NCBI RefSeq assembly: GCF_003945595.2
Contig: NW_024104665.1
Coordinates: forward strand, 339,651 to 403,650
DNA from: Pipra filicauda
Lineage: Eukaryota > Chordata > Aves > Passeriformes > Pipridae
Reading direction: 5' to 3'
Length of the DNA: 64,000 bases
Below, one piece after another: positions 15,001-23,835 of this stretch. The notes under the pieces were generated by a model. The model was not told the DNA's origin, ran no database searches, and saw only the letters and a list, made by a program, of their open reading frames with translations. Position numbers and translations under genes: made by a program. How positions within the stretch are numbered: the first letter of the stretch is position 1; every line of letters begins with the position of its first letter.

Positions 15001-18000
15001 AGGATTCAGCCTTGGTGACAAATAATCACCTGAAACACCCTTACAAGATAACTTGCAGGACGGCAGATAAACACATCTCTTTATATCACTACAAACACAG
15101 AATTCTCCACTACTCACCTAAAAACAAAGACACAAACTGTAACTTCGGTAGCTTTTTACCTTCCTGTGGTGTTCCTTCTTAGGACAGAATTTCTAAAATA
15201 TCGGGATAGAGAACGACCAACTGACTGTTATGAAGAACAACTCAAACACGTTTTTGGTTTGGCATTTTTTGATACCTATAGAACTAAAACACTTTGGAAG
15301 AAAACTGTCAAAGATTCAAAAATTCTGCTCCTTCAGTTAAAGCCTGGGAAGGCTTCCAACAAATATCCCTTAGTCATCCAAGTAGTTCAAATAAAAATAA
15401 GGAAGACTTGATGTTCCTGGTATTTCTAATATAATAAACAAACATGCAGGGAAAAAAAATTAGACACTCCTGACATGACTTTGTAGGGTGTTTCTGTAAT
15501 GTGCAGAGAAAAGAGAAGGACAAACACTGATTTATCCTCCCCACTGCCTCTGACTTTAAAACAAGACTTCTGGCCTATAACCTAACAGAATTATGTGCAT
15601 TTCTACTTACACAGGGTATGACATAACAAAACAGCGCTGAGAAGAACAAGTTTTGACAGCAAAGCAAAGCACGGCAAAGCAAGCAAACACAAAAGGAGAG
15701 TGCCAAATACTGAAGTAAAATGGACTGATACCTGTTTGAAGTTAGGAGATGCTCTTACTCCTCCGTGTGACCTCATGTGACCATTTAGAGCAGGCAAACT
15801 CTTAAACTCCTTCAAGCATATTGAACACATTAGCTTGTTCTTCGCATCAGCTCTCTCAGGAAGTGTTTCTCTGTTCTGGCCACTATATTTGTTTTCATTT
15901 TTTTAAGCATGGAGCAGAAGAAAAAACATTAATTTGGTATGTTTCCTTTGTTGCAGAGGAAGCTTTTTTAGTCAAGGAACTAAATGAAATTTTACAGCTA
16001 GATGGTTATGAAGTCATAGTTAAGCATGTGGTGACTGCTGTGGAATACATGGCCAATAACCTAGATGAGCTGCTCCCAAGATGGGGAGAAGGGAAGTTTT
16101 GAGTAGGATGTGCTCATCAAAATGTGGGTCTCAATATAGAAGAGTCTGAGAACCCATGAGATCCATCATGACAGGCCTACGTTTTCCCCCCTCATGACAC
16201 CAATTAACAAGTACTTGGACACAATGCCTCTAACTTATGGTAGACAACCATGTTCATTGTCAACCTCAACCTTCAGAGGTGAGACCTTAAGAAAAAATAG
16301 AAGATCTCTGCTGCCAAAGTTACAAATCCAAACCACACACCATTCCTTCACTTATAAATGCAACAGAGGGCAAACTGCTCCCCTGCTTTTGGGGTTTTTT
16401 TAGTTTCCTTCCCATACCCCCCTTTTTTTTTTATTTATTTGATTTTATTGTGGAAGGGGGATGCTGGAAATCACACAAACTTAAAATCACAAAACGCAAA
16501 ACTAAGGATGTTTCTAGGAGAGCAACAATTATTACCTACCCAGACTGCATTCTTTTCCCTCTAAACTGCAGAACTTTGCATTTCTCATATTTAAATTAAA
16601 AAGACCAAAAAAAAATTTTAAAAATACCTTTGTTCTGGGGACAGTTGCTGCAGTCTGCCTTCTGACAGTTGCACCTGCTATCAAAGGAGGAGAAAGGAAA
16701 ATAAGGGGAAAAGGAGAAAATAATTTTTCAGGAAATATTAATGCATAAATGAAGATCCTTACAGCACTAAGTTTGCATTTTGTGTATGATTTTACTGATA
16801 TTAAAAGCCTCTGAGAGCCTGACATCAAATCAGTGCCCCTGTGAGCATAGCTAGTGTAAGTCTTCTTCCATTCACCTATTGTTGAAGCCTTTGTTCTGAC
16901 CCAGAAGCACTACTTTTGGAAACAGGGAGTTTACTAACTGCTCCTGAACAACTGAGCCTGCAGGTGTTGAAAAAATCAGCAAGAACGCTTTGTTGTCACT
17001 GGGTCCCTCCTCCCCAGAAACCAAGGCAGACCTTCCCAAAGCCTCTCAGAAGGAAAGCAGCAGTGCCACAGCAGTAGTTCTGTGCTGCTGCTGCCAGCCT
17101 GGCCCAGAGCCAGCCCAGAGATGTAGACAGAAGCCTGTTAGTGCAGTTTCCCAAAACATCCCAGAGATGCCCACCACTCACATCCTAACCTTCTAACTCT
17201 CCTGAAGCCATATGGTTTCCACACCTTGTTACTCTTCTGCAAACAAGTTTGGTTGAGCATGGATCTGAAATACTACTTACCTGAGGCCATGTGGTGCTGG
17301 GAGAGTCTTGCTGAGAGCTTTTGTTGTTCAGATGAACTCCCAAGGGCGGCAAAAGTGTTCGATGAGGGATGGCATTACCTACAGAATTTACCTCCTGCCG
17401 TGCAGGATCCTCCGTGGTCTCTGGTGGAGTGAGGCCAACGTGGGAGTTCAGAGATGGCACTCTGCTCTTGCTCTGGTATTGCTTCTGCTGATCTTGCTGC
17501 TGCTGCTGCTGCAGTAAACTCTGTGGGTACAAGTGCCTGTACTGTTCATGGGGATCTTGGAAGCAATACTGAGGCACTGCTCCCAACTGGATAAGCTGCA
17601 CAGGATGACTAGGATCCTGAGAGTACTGGTGTGGTTCATGCATAGTCTTTGGATCAGGTTCTCTGTGATATGGAGGAAGTGGCAATTGCATCTGCTGCTG
17701 CTGTTGCTGTAACTGCTGCATGACAGGCTGTGTTTGGTAATACTGAGCGATTTGCACTGGACACTGCCGCTGCTGCCGAGCTGGCTGCTGCTGCTGGATC
17801 TCCTGGATCGAGAGCCGCTGGTGTCCCTGCTGTGGCTGAGCGTAGTACTGAGGCTGCTGCAAGTGCTGCATCTGCTGTGGTAAGAGCTGCTGGGACTGCA
17901 TTTGTGGAACGTGCGTCTGTCCCTGCTGAAATGCAGAATGCATCTGCATTTGTGATAAGTGCTGCTGGTAGTCGTAGTACAACTGTTGGTGCTGCATGAC

Positions 18001-18725
18001 TTGCATTTGTTGCTTTTGCTGTGTGCTTGCAAAATTCTGTTGCGTTTGCTGTGGCACTGGTTGATATCTTTGTACAGTGGAAGTTACAGGCTGCTGCTCA
18101 ACCGCTGGCTTCTGGGACAGCAGCTGCCTGAGTGCACTGTCACCAGAATTATCCACCATCGAAGACTCGGTGTGCAAAACCTGAGCCATGTTGTTGACTT
18201 GAATTCTAAGATTTTGGTTAGCAAATACTTGCGTAAAGGAGTCCAATTTATGCAGGACCCCACTGGTAATTTTTTGCGATCGATTTTCACTGGGTTGAGA
18301 GTAAGAATATTGGTATCCATCATGGGAGTCCCCCTGCCCGAGGGGGCTCCAGACTGCGCTTTGATTATTCAAATTGTTCCTTGCTGGGACATGGTTTCCT
18401 GAGCCAGAATGTGTCCAGCTGGTTTGTCTAGATGTATGCATTGAACCAAGGCTTTTTGAACCTACAGGCAAAGCTATACTGTCCCGTGAATCTTGGGGAA
18501 ACTGAGGGGAGAGGGGGGATGCCTGGGGAGCATCCATAACAGACGTCCCATAGCTATGATTTAGAGATGGAAGGGAGTTCATTTGGTGTTGTTCGTAGTA
18601 CAAGTTCTCATTGTTGTTGGCAGTATGGTTAGTTTTATACAATTGCTGGTCCCCCATTTTTGGTCACTTCTGTTCCAAACTTACAGGCACGCAAACCATG
18701 GAAATCTCTATGAACCCTGAGATAG
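1..18725 (-). CDS. TRERF1: TRERF1 gene, spliced, C-terminus cut off by window edge
   Basis: This is the overall gene span; individual exons are listed separately. TRERF1 (TReP-132) is a nuclear transcriptional regulator. Known work on the family describes binding to steroidogenic promoters such as CYP11A1, contact with CBP/p300 and SF-1, and an ELM2-SANT module of the kind that recruits HDAC1/2, shared with MIDEAS and ZNF541. What I see: 13 exons joined by GT-AG introns with matching phases give about 995 residues with no stop. Order of parts: Q-rich region (about 200-395), LXXLL motif L176-L180, C2H2 finger C494/C497/H510/H514, proline-rich segment (about 590-700), ELM2 (about 733-838), SANT (about 840-888), acidic stretch (about 909-925), and second finger C962/C967/H980/H984. 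The human protein, as I remember it, is about 1200 residues, so roughly 200 residues lie beyond the left edge. Gene identity is very secure; exact exon edges are inferred from sequence. Confidence 0.97.
79..557 (-). other. TRERF1 intron between the two halves of zinc finger 2
   Basis: About 480 bases with GTGAGT donor and AG acceptor. AT-rich, no repeat recognised and no further exon seen. Confidence 0.85.
558..746 (-). CDS. TRERF1: TRERF1 acidic exon ending inside second zinc finger
   Basis: Residues 907-969. It begins [17 protein letters not shown], a strongly acidic run, then a Pro-rich linker, and ends [11 protein letters not shown] with the two zinc-binding cysteines C962 and C967 (spacing four residues). 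The acceptor is GTCTTTTTTCAG and the donor GCT|GTGAGT, phase 0. The intron therefore splits the finger between its cysteine and histidine halves. Confidence 0.95.
747..1413 (-). other. TRERF1 intron
   Basis: Intron of about 670 bases between the SANT and acidic exons. I see no coding segment or recognised repeat. Confidence 0.85.
1414..1527 (-). CDS. TRERF1: TRERF1 SANT domain exon 2
   Basis: Residues 869-906, 38 codons: [18 protein letters not shown] is the second half and recognition helix of SANT, followed by a basic segment [15 protein letters not shown] that could bind nucleic acid, phospholipid-like cofactor or act as a nuclear localisation signal. The acceptor is CAACTACAG and the donor CTG|GTAAGT, phase 0. 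Confidence 0.96.
1528..2356 (-). other. TRERF1 intron inside the SANT domain
   Basis: About 830 bases. It contains a 17-base A run at 1640-1656 and otherwise nothing I recognise. Confidence 0.85.
1640..1656. repeat. A17 homopolymer
   Basis: Seventeen A bases in the intron inside the SANT domain. Confidence 0.85.
2357..2445 (-). CDS. TRERF1: TRERF1 SANT domain exon 1
   Basis: Residues 839-868: after the split Gly codon it reads [20 protein letters not shown] and KDFIYVQKM, which is the first half of a SANT (Myb-like) domain with Trp 843 as a core residue. The acceptor is a T-rich tract ending AAG and the donor ATG|GTAAGG, phase 0. It is 89 nt and separated from the preceding exon by the gene's second-longest internal intron (about 4.8 kb); intron length explains why it is easy to miss. 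Confidence 0.94.
2446..7251 (-). other. TRERF1 4.8-kb intron between ELM2 and SANT exons
   Basis: It holds an old CR1-like repeat at about 2570-3430 and an AT-rich patch at about 4490-4640 that has the look of conserved noncoding sequence. The rest shows no gene. Confidence 0.8.
2570..3430 (-). repeat. Diverged ancient CR1-like copy
   Basis: On the plus strand the block runs from a CCAGCCCATCTAACCAGTAT segment through pyrimidine-rich text with phrases such as CCCTTTGTTCTTCAGCAGG. This resembles, from memory, the reverse complement of old sauropsid CR1 3' regions. Divergence is high and no open frame remains. The boundaries and family are uncertain. Confidence 0.45.
7252..7327 (-). CDS. TRERF1: TRERF1 exon, end of ELM2
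   Basis: Residues 814-838 plus one base: [20 protein letters not shown] then NYHYAG. The acceptor is TTTTTCATTTAG, the donor CCG|GTAGGT, phase 1. The Lys in VALEKLLL stands where I remember Met in human. The short peptide links ELM2 to the SANT domain. Confidence 0.94.
7328..8527 (-). other. TRERF1 intron
   Basis: 1.2-kb intron within ELM2. Contains an AT-rich TAATTA-bearing patch at about 7530-7720 with a near-perfect palindrome at 7626-7641. No other exon or repeat recognised. Confidence 0.82.
8528..8631 (-). CDS. TRERF1: TRERF1 ELM2 exon, middle
   Basis: The split first codon makes Val, then [19 protein letters not shown] and [15 protein letters not shown] follow (residues 779-813). [12 protein letters not shown] is the typical ELM2 helix in this family. 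The acceptor is TTTCTGACAG, the donor ATG|GTAAGA, phase 0. It is 104 nt and was located by its conserved peptide, which joins in frame to both neighbours. Confidence 0.95.
8632..9338 (-). other. TRERF1 intron
   Basis: About 700 bases, slightly more GC-rich than its neighbours at 8720-9120. No repeat or exon recognised. Confidence 0.82.
9339..9478 (-). CDS. TRERF1: TRERF1 exon, start of ELM2 domain
   Basis: Residues 733-778 plus one base: [17 protein letters not shown], then a short variable stretch, then [19 protein letters not shown] and the F/P/ELQ pattern are the hallmark start of ELM2, the part that in the MTA, MIDEAS and TRERF1 family wraps HDAC1/2. The acceptor is TCCTTACAG and the donor GAG|GTACGA, phase 1. 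Confidence 0.95.
9479..10244 (-). other. TRERF1 intron
   Basis: About 770 bases with no recognisable feature besides its splice sites. Confidence 0.82.
10245..10305 (-). CDS. TRERF1: TRERF1 61-nt exon before ELM2
   Basis: It completes the Asn codon and encodes [19 protein letters not shown] plus two bases of a proline codon (residues about 712-732). The acceptor is CTGTTTCAG and the donor ACC|GTAAGA. The peptide matches the TRERF1 segment just before the ELM2 domain. Confidence 0.93.
10306..10872 (-). other. TRERF1 intron
   Basis: About 570 bases with no recognisable feature besides its splice sites. Confidence 0.82.
10873..11242 (-). CDS. TRERF1: TRERF1 proline-rich exon
   Basis: Residues 589-711 plus one base. 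It starts [16 protein letters not shown] after acceptor TTTTCATTTAG and carries the conserved [45 protein letters not shown] and [17 protein letters not shown] segments. It is proline and serine rich, with several S/T-P sites that could be phosphorylated. The donor is TCTA|GTAAGT, phase 1; the split codon makes the Asn of RSNSIDG with the next exon. The exon is 370 nt and its phase agrees with both neighbours. Confidence 0.95.
11243..14564 (-). other. TRERF1 3.3-kb intron
   Basis: Runs from the linker exon (14565 or 14625 donor) to the proline-rich exon. I read both strands and saw no exon, RNA gene or clear interspersed repeat. Confidence 0.8.
14565..14624 (-). CDS. TRERF1: Alternative 20-codon 3' extension of the TRERF1 linker exon
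   Basis: Reading past CTC|GTGAAG stays open for exactly 20 codons ([20 protein letters not shown]) and then meets GTGAGT, a strong donor, with phase 0 kept. The extension is Ser/Pro/Cys-rich. I recall that human TRERF1 has isoforms of about 1200 and 1220 residues, which a 20-residue choice of this kind would explain, but I cannot verify that from here. Confidence 0.6.
14625..14813 (-). CDS. TRERF1: TRERF1 exon, linker after first finger
   Basis: Residues 526-588, starting [14 protein letters not shown] and ending DDEMPVL. It is a Pro/Ser/Val-rich linker; the segment [10 protein letters not shown] is as in known TRERF1. The acceptor is TCTGTACAG and the exon is exactly 63 codons, phase 0 at both ends. 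The donor needed to join smoothly to the next exon is CTC|GTGAAG, an imperfect match. A better donor, TCT|GTGAGT, sits 60 bases further (exon edge 14565) and adds 20 codons in frame, so two isoforms are plausible. Confidence 0.9.
14814..15731 (-). other. TRERF1 intron after first zinc finger exon
   Basis: About 920 bases; nothing recognised apart from splice sites. Confidence 0.82.
15732..15882 (-). CDS. TRERF1: TRERF1 exon with first C2H2 zinc finger
   Basis: Residues 475-525. The first base completes the serine codon split with the microexon, and the frame then reads [17 protein letters not shown] before the finger. The zinc ligands are C494, C497, H510 and H514, in the form CSIC-x12-H-x3-H. 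The same LNGH core occurs in the second finger, suggesting related fingers. The acceptor is AATATAG preceded by an A-rich stretch, with the pyrimidine-rich segment placed 20-45 bases upstream; no other AG lies between. The donor is CAG|GTATCA, phase 0. The residue before the first cysteine is Met where I remember Thr in human. Confidence 0.95.
15883..16627 (-). other. TRERF1 intron between microexon and zinc finger exon
   Basis: About 745 bases. The 3' end has an A-rich stretch immediately before the acceptor, with the pyrimidine tract set back. No other feature seen. Confidence 0.82.
16628..16677 (-). CDS. TRERF1: TRERF1 microexon (47 or 50 nt)
   Basis: The exon encodes [15 protein letters not shown] plus the first two bases of a serine codon, residues about 460-475. 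It lines up with the human segment between the Q-rich half and the first zinc finger. The upstream pyrimidine tract (TTTTCCTTTCTCCTCC) ends in TAGCAG, a NAGNAG tandem acceptor. The exon can therefore start at 16674 (47 nt) or at 16677 (50 nt, one extra Gln) with the frame kept. The donor is AAG|GTATTT. Only the 16628-16677 placement makes the phase 0 donor before it and the phase 2 acceptor after it agree, which strongly supports it despite its small size. Confidence 0.88.
16678..17280 (-). other. TRERF1 intron after the first coding exon
   Basis: About 600 bases with a GTAAGT donor and a NAGNAG acceptor. A somewhat GC-rich middle (16990-17180) has no conserved peptide on either strand. Confidence 0.82.
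17281..18725 (-). CDS. TRERF1: TRERF1 first coding exon (Q-rich N-terminal half)
   Basis: Coding part is 17281-18657, residues 1-459. The ATG at 18657 follows AAAA and is followed by G, a strong start context, and the protein begins [10 protein letters not shown] as in known TRERF1. The exon's 5' edge is set at 18725 by a long pyrimidine tract ending in CTCAG, so 18658-18725 is 5' leader. The donor is CAG|GTAAGT, phase 0. Residues about 128-163 (around [13 protein letters not shown]) are the most conserved block. L176-L180 (LRQLL) fits the LXXLL nuclear-receptor box. From about 200 the protein is rich in glutamine, with pure runs at Q317-Q322 and Q383-Q388 encoded largely by CAG, seen as CTG on the plus strand. 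Such activation-domain-like low-complexity sequence is expected to be disordered. Confidence 0.96.
18664..18699 (-). promoter_or_regulatory. Upstream ORF in the TRERF1 leader
   Basis: An ATG at 18699 in the 5' leader opens an 11-codon frame that ends with TGA at 18664, six bases before the main ATG. Its context (TTTCCATGG) has G at +4 but no purine at -3, so it should be only moderately efficient. Short upstream frames ending close to the main start usually lower its translation. A GTAAGT donor-like motif starting at 18684 lies inside it. Whether the leader is present in the mature mRNA depends on the inferred 18725 exon edge. Confidence 0.6.
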
Positions 18726-19263
18726 CTGAGTGAGGGGAAGGGAGGGAGGGGAGAAGAAGCTAGAATTACTTATAATTCAGCATGTCCATGTGCATCACAA
18801 GGACTAAAATCTCCTCCAGTCTGTCAGTAATTCCAACCTCAGACTCGACGTTGCTTCACATCTTCAATAAGTGGACCACAGCACAAATCCTACACAGATC
18901 AGTAAGTTCAGTGTGCCAAGCACCTGTGGAGTAAGTGAAAGACAAGGTAAATGCTGACTCTGTGCATAAACTGTTATTATTATTGCCTCAGAGGAAACTC
19001 TAAAATCTTCTAATTTGAAATCCATAATCAGATGCAAAATTGTAACAGCTGGGCTATTTCAGAGCAGTTAGACAACTTCATCTCATCCCGTTATCCGGCC
19101 TCTTCTCTAGTGCTCCAATAAAATCATTCTGCCAAACCAATAAAAGCTTATTCTTCGAAACTGTCTTTTCCCCTAAATTATATGAACATTCAAGCATTGT
19201 AAGCTTGCCACATCCTGCACCCTCATGACTAATTTTAGTCAGACAGTTGACTATCAAGCCAAG

Positions 19264-20563
19264 TCACAGACTCACAGAACGGCTGGGGTTGGAAGGGACC
19301 TCTGTAGATCACTGGTTCAATGCCCTGCTAAAGCAGGTTCACCTGTGTGTATCTCCAGAGGAGGAGACTCCACAACCTCTCTGTGCGGCCCTTTACAGTG
19401 CTCTGACACCCTCCAAGTAAAGACGGATGTATCATAACTAAGATGGAATTTCCCGTGTTTCCGTTTGTGCCCGCTGTCCCTTGTCGCTGGCCACCACTGA
19501 AGAGTCTGGTTCCATCCTCTTGACACCTGCCCTTAAGAAATTTGTATGCATTGATAAGATCCCCTCTCTGTTTTCTCTTCTCCAGGCTAAACAGACTGGA
19601 GCTAAACAGCCTCTCCTCATAAGAGATGCTCCAATCCCCTAATCATCTTCATAGCCCTCTGCTGAACCCTCTCCAGCGGTCATCGTTTTTTAACTGAAGA
19701 GCCCAGATCTGCACACAGCACTTCATTTGAGACCTCACTAGGGCTGAGTAGAGGGGCAGAATCACCTCCCTTGACCTGCTGTCAATGCTCTTCCTAACAC
19801 CCCCCAGGATACCATTGGCCTTCTTGTCCACAGGGGCACACTGCTGCCTTAGGGACAGCTTGTTGTCCACCAGGACCCCCCAGTCCTTCTCCACAGAGCT
19901 GCTTTCCATCAGGCTGGCCTCCAGCTGGTACCAGTACATAGGGTTATTCCTCCCCAGGTGCAGGACCTTGCTTTCACCGAACTTCATTAAGGTCCTTTCT
20001 TACCCAACTCTCTAGCCTGTCCAAGTCCTGCTGAATGGCAGCACAGGCTTCTGGCATATCAGACACTCCTCCCATTTTTGTATCATCATGTACATTCTGT
20101 CTCTTCATCCACGTCACTGATGAGCAAGCTGAACAAGACTGGACCTGGTACTGACCCCTGGGAACACCACTAGCAATAGGCCTCCAACCAGACTGCATCA
20201 CTGACCACAGCTCTGGGATCAGCCATTCAGCCAGTCTTCTTTCTACCTCACTGTCCAAGCTTGCCTATGAGGATGTTATGAGAGACAGTGTCAAAAGCCT
20301 TGTTGAAGTCTGGGTAGGCAACGTCCACTGCTCTCCCCTCATCCATCCACAGCCAGACATTCCATCATAGGAGGCTATCAGACTGGTCAAGTGGTATTTC
20401 CCCTTGGTGAATCCATGTTGACTATTAATAATAATAGTAATAATATAATTAATAGTAATAATAACGATAATCTTCTTTTCCTCCACATCCCTAGAGATGA
20501 CATCCAGGATAAGCTGTTTCATCATCTGTCCAGGGATAGATAGAAGTGAGGCTGACTGACCTG
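19264..20563 (-). repeat. CR1 retrotransposon, 5'-truncated, in sense with TRERF1
   Basis: On the minus strand the sequence runs from reverse-transcriptase coding text to the typical CR1 3' tail (at the low coordinates, TTCTGTGAGTCTGTGA-like octamers). Decayed peptides such as GFTKGKYHLTSLIASYDGMS, ASGVPRGQYQVQS and KVLHLGRNNPMYWYQLEAS match CR1 ORF2. Stops and frame changes break the frame, and the 5' end is missing as is usual for CR1. A TAA-rich tract at 20424-20478 interrupts it. Confidence 0.92.
20424..20478. repeat. TAA-rich microsatellite inside the CR1 copy
   Basis: An imperfect run of AATAATAG/TAATAATA units about 55 bases long sits within the CR1 ORF2 remnant, where related copies have unique sequence before the QHGF motif. 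It probably arose by local expansion or insertion after the CR1 arrived. Confidence 0.75.
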
Positions 20564-22298
20564 TAGTATATATGCTAAGACCAAACCAGTCAATGGAAAT
20601 CTTTTCACTCCCCTGGGAGTGCTGAACTCCCAGCTTCTGTTCTACCCTCTCACATGCAACCTTTTATAATTTTTACTGTATAAACTGTAACTCAAAGTAA
20701 CATTTTACAGATGTCTGTTTTCAATAAATAAAATACATTTTAACATAAGCATAAAAATATTAGACCAAAACCTTAACTCTGCCTCCCTCACATCTGATTT
20801 TCTAAATGTAATGCTCTCCACCAAAGACTCCTGCATACTGATGTCCTTACCTTTTTAAACTTAGGAGAATCCACGATTTACATGGATAAATGTGAAGTCA
20901 CTGATGGAGAAAATTTTAACCACTGCCAGATGCATATTAAGGAGAGTTTGTGCTAGCAACAGCAAATAAGGGTAATGCATAGCTGTAGGCAGAGAAAAAC
21001 CTTTTCCGTTCTAGCATAATGTATGACAGAAAACCATAGCTCCCAATGAAGAGGGCTTGTAATGTGTACAGTTTGTGTAAACCATCTGCAACCATTAGTA
21101 TGTAACATTTTCACGAGACAAATAATAGCTGAGATTAACTGCACATTTATTTCCCCTTTCCAGAAATATACAGTGCTTCACAGTTTCTCTGAACACACTC
21201 CCTTCCAGATTTTTATAGATGAACAATTAAAGAAGATAGGAGTCAACAATGAATAGTCAGGCTGCCAACAGGATTTTTCATCCACAACACAACTTCAAAG
21301 ACTTCCTATTAAAAATTATGAAGGGCAACTAAACAAACCTTCCACAAAACATTAAAAAGGCATAAAAATAAACACTGTGTGATATTTCATACGGAAAGGC
21401 CATCAACATTTAGAGGAAGAGGGGGAACATGCAACTCGTTTTATGCCTGCCAAGTTAAGAAAGCTCAATTGAGATGGTCTGAACACATCTTCTCATAAAA
21501 ACTGGATCTCTAGGTAGTAGACCTTTTGTATAGGAGCTACGTCCCATTTTACCTCTTAACAGATCTGTAATTTACACCAAGTTCCTTGGTTTTGACCCTT
21601 CTTCTTGAAGTTACAAATATTAGTCAAAGGACAAGAAATAACAGTGATACAAACCAGTGAGGGAGAATAAATGTCTCCAGGAGACAATTAAAAGACTACA
21701 AGAATTCCAAGAGTAAGGACAGTAAGAGACTTATTCTTAAGGGAGCAAACAACAAGATTTTGTTTCAAAAATTAATCAAGTGGCCAACCAGACCCCTGGC
21801 CTGTTCTCTTCCCACAGGCAGGAGCGTCATGATGGCAGATGCTACTGACTGTACCAGCAGCCATAGGCAGTGTCGTAGTCACCACAGAAAATGCCATCCC
21901 TTGGGCACCCACCAAATTCCACTTACTGCACCCTTTCACCTGGGGGTTACCTGTCACAGTTCTTAGGATACTGGAAAGCAGTCAAGAAGTTTTATAACCT
22001 ATTCATTAGCACAAACACCACCTCTCTTCCCCTCTCTCAGAATCAAAAAAAGAAAAAAAAATGCTCACAGAAATTTCCTCTCCAGCAGCTCTAGCATCCT
22101 CAACTCAATTGTGGTTTGGGAGTGGATTACAGTTATACATCACAGTTATACAGAAACATTTGTAAAAATCTGAAAAATAATATGGAATATTATATTAAAA
22201 TACCAATCAAATCACAAAAGGACTGGGAAGTTTAGTCACTATGAGAACCACATTTGAAAAAATTTGCATTGTTTTCAAACACCCATTCTCCCCCTCCT

Positions 22299-22336
22299 AA
22301 AAAAAAAGGAAAAAAAAAAAGAAGAAAAAAAGATGA
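22299..22336. repeat. A-rich simple tract
   Basis: Runs of A broken by GG and G. No flanking element recognised. Confidence 0.7.
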
Positions 22337-23398
22337 AAACATTCCTTTCAAATGCATCACTGATCTAGAAGGAGAAAATGCGAAGGTTTAAAAAGCATTG
22401 TTATTCTACATTCAGGTAATAGGAAAAAAACCATATAGGCATGTTAATAGAAGCATAATCAGTAATAAACCAGTCCCTTAGATACCAAATATTTTTTAGT
22501 TCTCGAACAGGCTTGATGCTGTATACAGCGAGAATCTGCTATCGGTTTTAACAGAATGCTAACAATATACATTTCTTCTTGGATACCCATGAGAGTATAT
22601 GAGTGCTGCATACAATATCTTTAAGGCTTTAGGGCCACCAAAGTCTCTGGCCAACTGAGAAGCCATTGGCAGCACTCTGAGTGACTTCCATTTCTTTCAG
22701 CGACAGGAAGAAAAGGGTGCTTTTTGTTTAGCAGTGATGCCTAAACACCCATCACTGCCATTTATCACAACAAGTCTGTCTACTAAATAGTTAAATCAAA
22801 CAACTAAAAGCAGCAGGAAGTTTACAGAAACAATGGTTCTGCAGTTCTATGTTTCTTCTCTTCCTAACAGTCATTTATGCTATTTAACCTACTACATTTC
22901 TGACATTACAGATACATCCCAATTATGCAATCATTACAAAGAAACATGAAAACAAATGCAAACGGACAGAAACATTTCTGTAGACTGCCCAGAAAGAGAA
23001 ATACCCTACTTAAGTTTATGGATGAAATCTGGACTCAAGCTAATGGGAATTCAATTGATTTCAACAGAGATAAGGTTTTGCTCCAACTCTTTTCTCATCA
23101 TTTCAGCAAGATCCCCTGCAACTTGTACAACTCCAGTCTCCAAACTAAAAGCCACGGATACACCAAGATGGCTGAAATGTCTTTACACACTCCAGCGTCA
23201 AACACAAGCATCTAAAAGGCAATACAATTACTCCTGGAAGTATGTAATAACTTCATTCTGGTAAACATGAAATGGAACAAAATTCCAAAATTATCAGTCT
23301 TCAATAAAGGTGATTCTATTTTTCTCCTTCGTAAACTATTCACTGGAGAGCCAGAAGCAGCTGTGGAGTTCCCAGCACAGGATGGACCTTAACTATTG

Positions 23399-23835
23399 GA
23401 GTGAGTCCAGAGAAGGTGATGACAGAGATGGAGCACCTCTCCTGTGAGGAAAGGCTAAGAGAACTAGGATTGTTCAGTCTAGAAAAGAGAGGGCTTTGGG
23501 GTGACATAATTGTGGCCTTCCAGTACTTGAAGAGAGCCTATGGAGAGAGACTATTTACAAGACCTTGTAGTGACAGCACAAGGGGAAATGATTTTAAACC
23601 GAGGGAAAGCAGGTTTACATTAGATATTAAGAAAAACTTCTTTGCTGTGAGGGTGGTGAGACACTGGAACAGGCTGCCCAGAGAAACTGTGGATGCCCTA
23701 TTCCCAGAAGCGTTTAAGGCTCTGTTGGATGGAGCTCTGAGCAACCTGGTCTAGTGAAGGGTGTTCTATCCACAGCAGAGTAGTTGGAACTAGATGATCT
23801 TAAAGTGCCTTTCAACCCAGGCCATTCTATGAACT
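23399..23835 (+). repeat. CR1 3' fragment
   Basis: Begins AGTCCAGAGAAGGTGATGAC, passes through the familiar GGAAAGGCTAAGAGAACT and GGTGGTGAGACACTGGAACA blocks, and ends near CCATTCTATGA. This is the last part of CR1 ORF2 and its 3' untranslated end. It is antisense to TRERF1. Open for 117 codons by chance of late truncation, but only a remnant. Confidence 0.93.

Noticed and set aside
17448..18032. 194-codon minus-strand frame rich in Ser, Cys and Thr
   Set aside because: It is the same strand as TRERF1 but shifted by one base; Gln CAG codons become AGC Ser. It is a shadow frame.
17226..18402. Several plus-strand open frames of up to 147 codons opposite the first TRERF1 exon
   Set aside because: They are rich in Leu/Ala/Val because they read the opposite strand of CAG-rich coding sequence, which has few stop codons. 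They are shadows of the TRERF1 frame.
23401..23754. 117-codon frame as a candidate small protein
   Set aside because: It lies wholly within a CR1 3' fragment and matches the end of CR1 ORF2.
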